Origin: Virgibacillus senegalensis
Lineage (GTDB): Bacteria; Bacillota; Bacilli; Bacillales; Amphibacillaceae
Reading direction: 5' to 3'
Assembly (NCBI RefSeq): GCF_000821245.2
Contig: NZ_LN611424.1
Span: 1,194,707 to 1,232,813 of the forward strand
Length of the DNA stretch: 38,107 bases
The notes under the pieces are model-generated. The model worked only from the letters and a program-made list of their open reading frames with translations, was not told the origin of the DNA and ran no database searches. The translations under genes were made by a program, and so were the position numbers. Each line of letters opens with the position of its first letter. The first letter of the stretch is position 1. Shown piece by piece: positions 30,799 to 38,107 of the stretch.

Positions 30799-31719
30799 AT
30801 GATGGAACAAATCCTGCGTAACTTCTTTTTATTTTTATCCAAAAACAAGTTTTTCACCAAGCTGGCAAAAAAATATGGACTTCGCTTTGGTGCCGGCCGA
30901 TTTGTAGCTGGAGAATCGGTTGAAAATGCGGCAAAGGTCATTAAACAATTGAACCAAAAAGGGATGGTCGTTACCGTTGATCATCTGGGAGAATTTATTG
31001 ACAGTGAGCAAGAAGCACGCCAGGCTGCCGACGAATGTGTGGAAATGATTGAAAAAATCGCCGAGCATCAATTGGACTCACAGCTTTCCTTGAAAATGAC
31101 TTCGATGGGGCTGGATATATCGGAAGCGTTGGTGATGGAAAACATGAGAAAAATCCTCGATGCAGGTAAGCGGCATGGCGTTTTTATCACAATTGATATG
31201 GAAGATTATGAGCGTTGTCAAAAAACAATCGACATATTCAAAGAATTAAAAGAAACGTATGATAACATCGGAACGGTTATTCAAGCTTATTTATACCGCA
31301 CAGTTGGCGATATAGAAGAATTGAATGCGTATCACCCCAATCTACGACTAGTCAAGGGAGCATACAAAGAATCCCCGAAGGTCGCTTTTCCAGATAAGCG
31401 GGATGTGGACGATAATTACAAAAAAATCATCAAAATGCATTTGCTAAATGGAAATTACACGGCCATCGCAACCCATGACGATGAAATCATTGCTTATACG
31501 AAACATTTGGAAAAGGAACATTCGATTCCGAGAGATCAATTTGAATTTCAAATGTTGTACGGGATTCGGGTGGAAAGACAGGAAGAGTTGACAGCAGAAG
31601 GATATAAAATGAGGGTTTATGTTCCATATGGTACCGATTGGTATGGATATTTCATGCGGCGTCTGGCAGAAAGACCGGCCAATGTTGCTTTTGTCTTGAA
31701 AGGCGTATTCGGAAAGTGA
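30799..31719 (+). CDS. fadM: proline dehydrogenase (FadM/PutB-like)
   Basis: The 306-residue flavoprotein has the single PRODH barrel: DAGKRHGVFITIDMEDYE, RLVKGAYKES near residue 190, AIATHDDEII, FEFQMLYGIR and the C-terminal VPYGTDWYGYFMRRLAERPAN with the two arginines that bind the proline carboxylate. It oxidises proline to pyrroline-5-carboxylate and passes electrons to the quinone pool. In B. subtilis a PRODH gene (yusM, also called fadM or putB) precedes fadNAE in the same way. GGGGGGCTT stands before ATG 30799; ATG 30802 is the alternative. A stem without a T-run (31728-31752) follows. Confidence 0.9.
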   Translation: MMEQILRNFFLFLSKNKFFTKLAKKYGLRFGAGRFVAGESVENAAKVIKQLNQKGMVVTVDHLGEFIDSEQEARQAADECVEMIEKIAEHQLDSQLSLKMTSMGLDISEALVMENMRKILDAGKRHGVFITIDMEDYERCQKTIDIFKELKETYDNIGTVIQAYLYRTVGDIEELNAYHPNLRLVKGAYKESPKVAFPDKRDVDDNYKKIIKMHLLNGNYTAIATHDDEIIAYTKHLEKEHSIPRDQFEFQMLYGIRVERQEELTAEGYKMRVYVPYGTDWYGYFMRRLAERPANVAFVLKGVFGK

Positions 31720-31871
31720 GTTCCGTTCAGTCCCTGTCGGAAACAGGGACTGATATAGATGGAGTCCTGGGAAGTTTTCTTTATTTCATTCGGAAAATGA
31801 TTGCGAAATATCTGAAAATAATTTATAGTTGAATTAGACGCAGATAGGAAACTATCTTCTTTTTTTAAAAG

Positions 31872-31894
31872 TATAATGAATGAGTATTCATTCA
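31872..31894 (+). promoter_or_regulatory. fadN promoter -10 with FadR operator
   Basis: TATAAT (31872-31877) is directly overlapped by the 18-bp perfect palindrome TGAATGAGTATTCATTCA (31877-31894). The palindrome fits the FadR consensus of Bacillus (TGAATGAMTANTCATTCA). FadR would block RNA polymerase and long-chain acyl-CoA would release it. Confidence 0.88.
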
Positions 31895-31914
31895 AAATGA
31901 TAGGGGGATAAGGC

Positions 31915-34314
31915 ATGACTCGAAAAATCAGACGTGCAGCCGTTTTGGGGTCCGGTGTCATGGGGTCCGGGATAGCTGCTCACCTTGCAAATGTCGGTAT
32001 CGAAACATGGATGCTGGATATCGTGCCCAAAGCATTGACGGATGAAGAGCAGGCTAAGGGATTGACCTTAGACGACAAAGCGGTGCGCAACAAGCTCGCT
32101 GAAACGAGCAAAAAAGCTTTGCTCAAACAAAAGCCTTCACCGATTACTAGTAAAGGCAGTCTTGATTTGATTCATACGGGTAATATGACGGATGATATGG
32201 AAGTGTTAGGAGAAGTTGATTGGATTATTGAGGTTGTCGTGGAAAATCTTTCGGTTAAAAAGCAGGTTTTCCAAGAGGTAGACAAGTATCGGAAAATAGG
32301 TGCCATTGTTAGTTCGAACACCTCGGGGATCTCCATCGAAAAAATGGCGGAAGATTGTTCGGATGATTTTAAACAGCATTTTCTCGGAACCCACTTCTTT
32401 AATCCGCCCCGGTATTTGAAATTGTTGGAGGTTATTCCGACTAGGTGGACCGATCAGCAGGTTCTTCGCGAAATGAAGCAGGTCGGAGAAGATATCCTTG
32501 GAAAAGGCGTCGTGGAAGCAAAGGATACTCCGAATTTTATCGCCAACCGGATCGGAACCTATGGGTTGCTTGTGACGGTAAGAGAGATGCGAAAGCAGGG
32601 ATTGAGTATAGGTGAGGTCGATTCGGTCACCGGTCCGATGATTGGAAGGCCGAAGAGTGCTACCTTTCGTACGTTGGATGTGGTGGGGCTCGATACTTTC
32701 ATCCACGTGGCTAAAAATGTTTTTGATCAGGTTGAAGGGGAAGAAAAGCAGGTTTTTGAGATTCCTGATTTTATCCAGTCTATGTATGAAAAAGGGTGGC
32801 TAGGACAAAAAAGCGGCCAGGGATTTTTTGTGAAGAAAAAACAAAGCGGAAGCAGTACTATCTATGAATTGAATCCAGATACACTGGAGTATCAGGAGCG
32901 TAAGAAGCTGAAAACCAAAGCAACGGAACTTGCTAAACAGGAAAAAGGCCCTGGCAGGAAAATGAAAGCGCTTCTATATGCGAAAGGTGACCCTGCAGGG
33001 GATCTGATTTGGTCGATCACAAAACCTGTTTTACTGTATGCTGCAAAGCTTACAGGAGAAATAGCCGACGACATCGTCTCCATTGATGAGGCGATGAAGT
33101 GGGGCTTTGGCTGGGAACTTGGCCCGTTTGAAATGTGGGATGCGATTGGTGTGAGCGAAGCGGTCGAACGAATGAAACAGGAAGGGGAAAACGTTCCTGA
33201 GTGGGTCGAAAAAATGCTTGCAGCCGGTGCTACATCCTTTTATAAACAAGAATCTGGCAGCCTGCTTTACTACCATAAAGGGGACTATCAGCAGAGACAG
33301 GCCAACCCTAAAGAAATCCATTTAAAAAGCTTGAAAGACAGCAAAGGAGTTATCAAGAAAAACACGGGTGCCAGTTTGATTGATTTGGGCGATGGTGTGG
33401 CCGGATTGGAATTTCAGTCGAAGAGCAATGCAATCGGCCTGGATATCATCCAAATGATCAATTACGCAGTAGAAGAGGTAGAGCGTAATTTCCAGGGTCT
33501 TGTCATCGGCAACCAAGGAAAAAATTTCTGTGTGGGAGCCAATCTGGCCATGATGCTCATGGAAGCACAGGATCACAATTTTTTTGAGATCGAGATGGTC
33601 GTCAAGCATTTCCAAAATGCCATGATGAAAGTGAAATATTCAGAGAAACCGGTCGTAGCGGCTCCGTTCGGGATGACACTCGGTGGCGGTGCTGAGGTTT
33701 GCCTTCCAGCCAGCTCGATTCAGGCTGCACAGGAAACCTACATTGGACTGGTGGAAGCTGGAGTCGGTCTCATTCCTGGTGGCGGTGGAAATAAAGAACT
33801 GTACATCAAGCAAGTCAGAGATTTACCACGCGGGATAGATTTTGATTTGCAGAAGGCTGCCAACCATGTATTTGAAACAATCGCCACTGCCAAAGTGTCG
33901 ACATCGGCTGCCGAGGGAAGGGAACATGGTTTTCTTAATAATCGAGATGCCATCAGCGTCAATGCAGATCATTTACTGTATGACGCCAAGCAGAAAGTGC
34001 TTGCCCTCAGCAAAGCCGGATACCGGCCGCCTGAACGGGAAAAAATCCCGGTAGTCGGAGAAGCTGGCTATGCGGCCATGCTGCTAGGCGCCAAATCTTT
34101 GGCCTTTGGAGGATATGCATCGGAACATGACTTGAAAATAGCAGATAAACTAGCATTCGTACTTGCAGGTGGCCGACTGAAGTCAGGAACACTTGTCGAT
34201 GAACAATATTTACTCGGCTTGGAACGAGAAGCGTTTTTAAGTTTGATCGGGGAAAGAAAGACGCAGGAAAGAATGCAGCACATGCTGCTCAAGGGAAAAC
34301 CATTGCGTAACTAA
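31915..34314 (+). CDS. fadN: 3-hydroxyacyl-CoA dehydrogenase / enoyl-CoA hydratase FadN
   Basis: The 799-residue bifunctional beta-oxidation enzyme has an N-terminal NAD-binding Rossmann domain (LGSGVMGSG, 11-19), the 3-hydroxyacyl-CoA dehydrogenase catalytic region (GTHFFNPPRYLKLLEVIPT), its C-terminal helical domains and, last, a crotonase domain (NQGKNFCVGANLAMM; GMTLGGGAEVCLPAS; GLVEAGVGLIPGGGG). The order dehydrogenase-hydratase is the reverse of E. coli FadB and typical of Bacillus FadN. It hydrates enoyl-CoA and oxidises 3-hydroxyacyl-CoA. AGGGGGAT precedes ATG 31915. It is the first gene of fadN-fadA-fadE under FadR. Confidence 0.95.
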   Translation: MTRKIRRAAVLGSGVMGSGIAAHLANVGIETWMLDIVPKALTDEEQAKGLTLDDKAVRNKLAETSKKALLKQKPSPITSKGSLDLIHTGNMTDDMEVLGEVDWIIEVVVENLSVKKQVFQEVDKYRKIGAIVSSNTSGISIEKMAEDCSDDFKQHFLGTHFFNPPRYLKLLEVIPTRWTDQQVLREMKQVGEDILGKGVVEAKDTPNFIANRIGTYGLLVTVREMRKQGLSIGEVDSVTGPMIGRPKSATFRTLDVVGLDTFIHVAKNVFDQVEGEEKQVFEIPDFIQSMYEKGWLGQKSGQGFFVKKKQSGSSTIYELNPDTLEYQERKKLKTKATELAKQEKGPGRKMKALLYAKGDPAGDLIWSITKPVLLYAAKLTGEIADDIVSIDEAMKWGFGWELGPFEMWDAIGVSEAVERMKQEGENVPEWVEKMLAAGATSFYKQESGSLLYYHKGDYQQRQANPKEIHLKSLKDSKGVIKKNTGASLIDLGDGVAGLEFQSKSNAIGLDIIQMINYAVEEVERNFQGLVIGNQGKNFCVGANLAMMLMEAQDHNFFEIEMVVKHFQNAMMKVKYSEKPVVAAPFGMTLGGGAEVCLPASSIQAAQETYIGLVEAGVGLIPGGGGNKELYIKQVRDLPRGIDFDLQKAANHVFETIATAKVSTSAAEGREHGFLNNRDAISVNADHLLYDAKQKVLALSKAGYRPPEREKIPVVGEAGYAAMLLGAKSLAFGGYASEHDLKIADKLAFVLAGGRLKSGTLVDEQYLLGLEREAFLSLIGERKTQERMQHMLLKGKPLRN

Positions 34315-34345
34315 AGTCATCCTAATTAGATAAGGGGGAAATGCT

Positions 34346-35521
34346 GTGAAGGAAGCAGTGATTGTTTCTGGCTCAAGGACACCGGTCGGCAAAGCCAAAA
34401 AAGGCGCTTTAGCTAACGTGCGACCAGATGATCTTGCAGCTTTAACCATCAAAGAGACGTTGAAAAGGGCGGACGGATACACAGGCAATATCGATGATGT
34501 CATTATCGGCTGTGCGATGCCTGAAGCCGAACAAGGAATGAACATGGCACGGAACATTGCCGGGCTGGCGGGATTGCCGCTGGAGGTACCGGGCATAACG
34601 GTAAACCGGTATTGTTCCTCTGGATTGCAAAGCATTGCTTTTGCAGCGGAAAGAATCATGTTAGGTCACAGTGATACAATCATCGCTGGTGGAGCCGAAT
34701 CAATGAGTTTGATTCCAATGGGCGGTCATGTCATCAAACCTAATTTGGAGCTCGTAAAAAATGCCCCAGGCTATTACATGTCAATGGGTCACACTGCTGA
34801 AGAAGTATCAAGGCGGTTCGATATTTCCCGTGAGGATCAGGATGCTTTTGCCGCCCGCAGTCATCAGAGAGCAGCCAAAGCATTCCAGGAAGGCAAGTTT
34901 GATGAGGAAGTGGTACCAGTTGAAGTCACGGCAAGGGAAATCGGTCCGGATAACAAAGTAAAAGAAAAAACGTTCTTATTCCAGAAGGATGAAGGAGTCC
35001 GTGCTGATACGACAGAAGAGGTATTGGCAAAGTTGAAGCCTGCTTTTTCGTTAAAAGGTACGGTGACTGCTGGTAATTCCTCGCAAATGAGTGATGGAGC
35101 AGCTTCTGTTTTAGTAATGGATAGGGAAAAGGCTGAAGCGGAAGGATTGAAGCCGTTGGTTAAGTTCCGTTCATTTGCACTTGCAGGGGTGGAGCCGGAA
35201 ATCATGGGAGTCGGTCCGATAAAAGCTATCCCGAAGGCTCTGAAGCTGGCTGGGCTGGAACTTTCTGATATTGGATTGTTCGAGTTGAATGAAGCCTTCG
35301 CTTCCCAGTCGATTCGGGTAATCCGGGCGCTTGGACTGGATGAAGATAAGGTGAATGTTAACGGGGGTGCTATCGCGCTTGGACACCCGCTTGGCTGCAC
35401 TGGGACAAAGTTGACGCTCAGTCTGATTCATGAAATGAAACGGAGAAAGGAGCAATTTGGAGTCGTCACCATGTGTATTGGCGGAGGAATGGGAGCCGCA
35501 GGCGTATTCGAATTAGTGTAG
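34346..35521 (+). CDS. fadA: acetyl-CoA acyltransferase (3-ketoacyl-CoA thiolase) FadA
   Basis: The 391-residue thiolase has all catalytic residues: nucleophile Cys90 (VNRYCSSGLQS), His347 (GHPLGCTG) and the acid/base Cys377 (TMCIGGGMG). It cleaves 3-ketoacyl-CoA with CoA to acetyl-CoA and a shortened acyl-CoA. The start is GTG 34346 with AAGGGGG before it. It lies 31 bases after fadN and 34 before fadE, in one operon. Confidence 0.95.
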   Translation: MKEAVIVSGSRTPVGKAKKGALANVRPDDLAALTIKETLKRADGYTGNIDDVIIGCAMPEAEQGMNMARNIAGLAGLPLEVPGITVNRYCSSGLQSIAFAAERIMLGHSDTIIAGGAESMSLIPMGGHVIKPNLELVKNAPGYYMSMGHTAEEVSRRFDISREDQDAFAARSHQRAAKAFQEGKFDEEVVPVEVTAREIGPDNKVKEKTFLFQKDEGVRADTTEEVLAKLKPAFSLKGTVTAGNSSQMSDGAASVLVMDREKAEAEGLKPLVKFRSFALAGVEPEIMGVGPIKAIPKALKLAGLELSDIGLFELNEAFASQSIRVIRALGLDEDKVNVNGGAIALGHPLGCTGTKLTLSLIHEMKRRKEQFGVVTMCIGGGMGAAGVFELV

Positions 35522-35555
35522 GAAGCTTTGATAAAACGGAAAAGGGGCGAATAAA

Positions 35556-37340
35556 ATGAGTGAAACGAAAGAAAGAATGATTAAAGGCGGCGCTTTCATT
35601 ATTGAAGATTTAGAACCGGAAGATATCATAACTCCGGAAGATTTCACGGATGAACACCATATGATTGCTAAGACGACGGAAGACTTTGTTGCCGGTGAGG
35701 TCGTTCCGAAAATCGATAAGCTGGAAAACCATGAATTTGACCATTCTGTTCAGCTATTGAAACAGGCGGGCGAATTAGGGCTTCTTGGTGTAGATGTTCC
35801 AGAGGAATATGGAGGTCTTGGCTTGGATAAGATCAGCTCTTCCTTGATCACGGAGAAGTTTTCCAAGGCGGGCGGGTTTTCGGTTACGCACGGAGCACAC
35901 GTCGGGATCGGGTCGCTTCCGATTGTCTTTTTTGGAAATGAAGAACAAAAGCAAAAGTATCTGCCGCTATTGGCTACGGGTGAAAAAATAGCAGCTTATG
36001 CATTGACTGAGCCTGGGTCCGGATCCGATGCACTAGGTGCCAAAACCACCGCAAAATTAAATGAAGCTGGCACCCATTATTTGCTTAATGGAGAAAAACA
36101 GTGGATTACCAACTCTGCTTTTGCTGATTTATTCATCGTATACGCGAAGGTTGATGGGGAAAAATTCACCGCTTTTATCGTGGAAAGAGATTTTCCTGGT
36201 GTGTCTACAGGTGCTGAAGAAAAGAAAATGGGAATCAAGAGTTCTTCGACGAGGACCGTCATTTTGGAAGATGCGCAGGTTCCGGTGGAAAACGTCCTTG
36301 GTGAAATCGGCCGCGGTCATGTAATTGCTTTTAATATATTGAACGTAGGGCGCTACAAGTTGGCAATCGGAGGGGTTGGCGGATCAAAAATCGGTATTGA
36401 ACTGTCTGCCAAGTACGCAAATGAGCGTAAACAGTTCAATACACCGATTTCCCGTTTCTCTTTGATTCAGGAAAAGCTGGCTACAATGGCTGCCAATACG
36501 TATGCCAATGAGAGTGCGGTCTATCGTACTGTTGGATTGTTTGAACAGCGAATGAGCAATTTGAGCAATGAGGAACTCAACGATGGAAAAGCAGTGGCAG
36601 CGGCGATTGCGGAGTACCAGGTAGAATGCTCACTGAATAAGGTTTCTGCTACCGAACTGATGGATTTTGTGGCGGATGAAGCTGTTCAAATCCATGGTGG
36701 CTATGGTTTTATGCAGGAATATGAGGTCGAGCGGATGTATCGTGATTCCCGTATCCAACGAATTTTTGAAGGAACGAATGAAATCAACAGGCTTTTAGTA
36801 CCTGGATCATTGCTGAAGAAAGCAATGAAAGGTGAACTTCCGTTGTTGCAAAAAGCACAGGCGTTACAGGAAGAAATAATGATGCTGATGCCGGAAGAAG
36901 TAGGGACAGAACCATTGGAACAGGAAAAGTATTTGGTGAAAAACGCTAAAAAAATCGGCTTGCTGGCAGCTGGGCTTGCTGCTCAAAAATATGGAAAGAA
37001 ACTGGAACAGGAACAGGAGATACTTTCCAATATAGCGGATATCGTGAATGAAGTATTTAATATGGAATCGGCCGTCCTTCGTACCGAAAAAGCAATCAAC
37101 AAGTCAGGATTGGAAGCAAGTTCACTGAAGCTTCTATACACCCAGGTTTATGTGCAGGAAGCATTTAACCGGTTGGAAGCCGACGCAAAAGAAACATTGA
37201 TTGCAAGTGAAGAAGGAGATACTTTGAGAATGATGTTGTCTGCAATGCGGAAGCTGACAAGGCATGATCCTACAAATGTTATCGCCAAGAAACGGGAAAT
37301 TGCTCAACGGATAATCGAAGAAGAAAAATATGTGGTCTGA
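35556..37340 (+). CDS. fadE: acyl-CoA dehydrogenase FadE
   Basis: The 594-residue acyl-CoA dehydrogenase has the usual N-terminal, beta and C-terminal domains (AYALTEPGSGSDALGAKTTA for FAD binding; RKQFNTPISRFSLIQEKLA; VQIHGGYGFMQEYEVERMYR) and the catalytic Glu405 in IFEGTNEINR. An extra C-terminal helical region of about 170 residues makes it longer than the usual 380, as in Bacillus FadE and very-long-chain types. It makes the first double bond in acyl-CoA and passes electrons to ETF. AAAGGGGCG stands before ATG 35556. It is the last gene of the operon. Confidence 0.94.
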   Translation: MSETKERMIKGGAFIIEDLEPEDIITPEDFTDEHHMIAKTTEDFVAGEVVPKIDKLENHEFDHSVQLLKQAGELGLLGVDVPEEYGGLGLDKISSSLITEKFSKAGGFSVTHGAHVGIGSLPIVFFGNEEQKQKYLPLLATGEKIAAYALTEPGSGSDALGAKTTAKLNEAGTHYLLNGEKQWITNSAFADLFIVYAKVDGEKFTAFIVERDFPGVSTGAEEKKMGIKSSSTRTVILEDAQVPVENVLGEIGRGHVIAFNILNVGRYKLAIGGVGGSKIGIELSAKYANERKQFNTPISRFSLIQEKLATMAANTYANESAVYRTVGLFEQRMSNLSNEELNDGKAVAAAIAEYQVECSLNKVSATELMDFVADEAVQIHGGYGFMQEYEVERMYRDSRIQRIFEGTNEINRLLVPGSLLKKAMKGELPLLQKAQALQEEIMMLMPEEVGTEPLEQEKYLVKNAKKIGLLAAGLAAQKYGKKLEQEQEILSNIADIVNEVFNMESAVLRTEKAINKSGLEASSLKLLYTQVYVQEAFNRLEADAKETLIASEEGDTLRMMLSAMRKLTRHDPTNVIAKKREIAQRIIEEEKYVV

Positions 37341-37346
37341 TTAATA

Positions 37347-37385
37347 AAGGGCAGCCCAGTTTACAAACAACTGTGGCTGCCTTTT
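37347..37385 (+). terminator. terminator of the fadNAE operon
   Basis: AAGGGCAGCC / GGCTGCCTTT stem, then TTTT. Confidence 0.85.
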
Positions 37386-37387
37386 TA

Positions 37388-37800
37388 TTTGTTTTCTTGC
37401 ACAAAGGATATAAACTGCAAATTAGACCGTTACATTCTGTCTTTTACTAGATGAAGTGTAGTTCAGTGCTGCGGAAAATAAGCTTCACCCAGGGCACTGC
37501 ATGAATTACTTCTTAGCTCGCCTTGGATTGACACCCTATCTATTGAGCTTAGCTGCAAGACACAGACACAGTTGGTGGTGGGGTCTTCAGACAGTTTCTT
37601 TTCCACAGGACATCGATATGACATCTTGAAGTCTAACCGCCCCGAAGAAATTGCGGGCTATTTTCGAGGATCTCGCATTTTTCCTCAGCTTAGAGCCTTT
37701 TTCTGAATATGTGAGTAAAAGCAATGAACGGTGACCTTGTTTAGCCTTCTAAATTTTCATAAGTCAGGCGGCACGAAAATAAAAATCAGGAATTTGCCAG
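37388..37800. other. non-coding stretch with degenerate repeat-like sequence
   Basis: No supported gene on either strand. The part from about 37466 (GCTGCGGAAAATAAGCTTC) to 37700 resembles, from memory, degenerate members of GC-rich intergenic repeats common in Bacillaceae. It has no clean boundaries here. Confidence 0.35.
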
Positions 37801-37807
37801 GTGCGGA

Positions 37808-37913
37808 GGAAATACCTTGAGACTTCTGCGGGAGGTAAGGCCTCGGTGAGATCCCGCAGAGCTTTAGCTCGAGGAAGCTCACCAGCCGCCCGCGAAAAGC
37901 GAAGGGTATTTCC
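37808..37913 (+). repeat. 106-bp palindromic intergenic repeat
   Basis: Ends GGAAATACC (37808-37816) and GGTATTTCC (37905-37913) are perfect inverted repeats. Between them lie CTGCGGGAGG ... ATCCCGCAG, AGCTTTAGCTCGAGGAAGCT and GCCGCCCGCGAAAAGCG. This is the form of a widespread Bacillaceae intergenic repeat. Related to 17783-17935 in reverse orientation. Confidence 0.65.
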
Positions 37914-38037
37914 GTAGCGCCATATTCCCCACTCACTTTGTTCTATAGGTTATGTCATGTTCCGCTCAACCATATACCGTTTGCCGTTTTTTATCTGCTC
38001 TCGAGCAGAAGAACGCCAAACTCGTTTGTTGGCATAT

Positions 38038-38066
38038 TTGCATGAAATATACCTGCAAGATATGAT
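38038..38066 (+). promoter_or_regulatory. promoter of the gene at the right edge
   Basis: TTGCAT (38038-38043), 17 bases, TATGAT (38061-38066). Confidence 0.6.
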
Positions 38067-38097
38067 AAGATAAGAAGAAATTGAAGGGGGTGCTGCC

Positions 38098-38107
38098 ATG
38101 TCTTTGA
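38098..38107 (+). CDS. start of a gene cut by the window edge
   Basis: ATG 38098 (MSL...) with GAAGGGGG at 38083-38090 and a promoter upstream. Only three codons are visible. In B. subtilis an arsenate-reductase-like gene (yusI) follows fadE and its protein also starts in this way, but that identity cannot be shown here. Confidence 0.55.

Noticed and set aside
31728-31752. Strong stem after the proline dehydrogenase gene
   Set aside because: CAGTCCCTGT / ACAGGGACTG pairs well but has no T-run, so it was not called a terminator; it could still be an mRNA end or processing structure.

Overview
The window is chromosomal DNA from an endospore-forming Gram-positive bacterium of the Bacillaceae. 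The evidence is an alpha/beta-type small acid-soluble spore protein, CotF-type coat proteins, bacilliredoxin, a YclNOPQ-type petrobactin importer, a fadNAE operon with a FadR box, AGGAGG-type ribosome binding sites and many strong hairpin terminators. The genus cannot be fixed from the sequence alone. Most of the window is ordinary core and accessory gene content; the unusual material lies mainly between the genes.

Layout. 1-2226: a sulfur/persulfide cluster (TusA tail, TSUP exporter, CstR persulfide sensor, DUF302 protein). 2510-4362: ZIP metal transporter and a convergent quinone-oxidoreductase-like protein. 4780-7460: two cell-wall enzymes, a CwlO-like NlpC/P60 endopeptidase and a D-Ala-D-Ala carboxypeptidase. 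7590-8388: a three-gene set ending in a spore DNA-binding protein, behind a sigma-G-like promoter. 8529-10590: bacilliredoxin with a CvfC-like HEAT-repeat protein, and a small CxxC redoxin. 10734-14706: an iron-siderophore ABC importer behind a layered promoter (perfect 12-bp inverted repeat, sigma-A promoter, Fur box). 14767-15462: a promoter, a GEMM-like (cyclic di-GMP class I) riboswitch candidate with an overlapping terminator, and a CheX-like gene. 15717-17740: a YczE-type membrane protein and a YdbM-type acyl-CoA-dehydrogenase-like protein.

17739-18251 is a decayed element with inverted ends. 18257-19157 holds a two-subunit fluoride channel (two crcB genes) under a clear fluoride riboswitch. 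19224-22984: M14 carboxypeptidase, YndM-like protein with an out-of-frame tail, SulP transporter and universal stress protein. 23021-24294 is an intact IS3-family element lying in the loop of a transcription terminator. 24308-26337: GtrA-like protein, VLRF1/aeRF1-type protein and a CxxS redoxin. 26453-29585: a zinc-uptake operon znuA-znuC-znuB-zur with Zur boxes on its promoter. 29964-30534: two spore-coat-type proteins. 30799-37340: proline dehydrogenase, then fadN-fadA-fadE for fatty-acid beta-oxidation with a perfect FadR-type palindrome. The last 750 bases contain degenerate intergenic repeats and the first codons of a further gene.

How the genes work together: the window is rich in stress and metal homeostasis modules (persulfide, zinc, iron, fluoride, thiol redox), each with its sensor or RNA switch beside it. 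No clear new multi-gene defence or biosynthetic system was found. The items most worth following up are the GEMM-like leader of the CheX-like gene, the overlapping control elements before the siderophore importer, the IS inside a terminator, the possible frameshift in the YndM-like gene, and the forespore-type three-gene operon.
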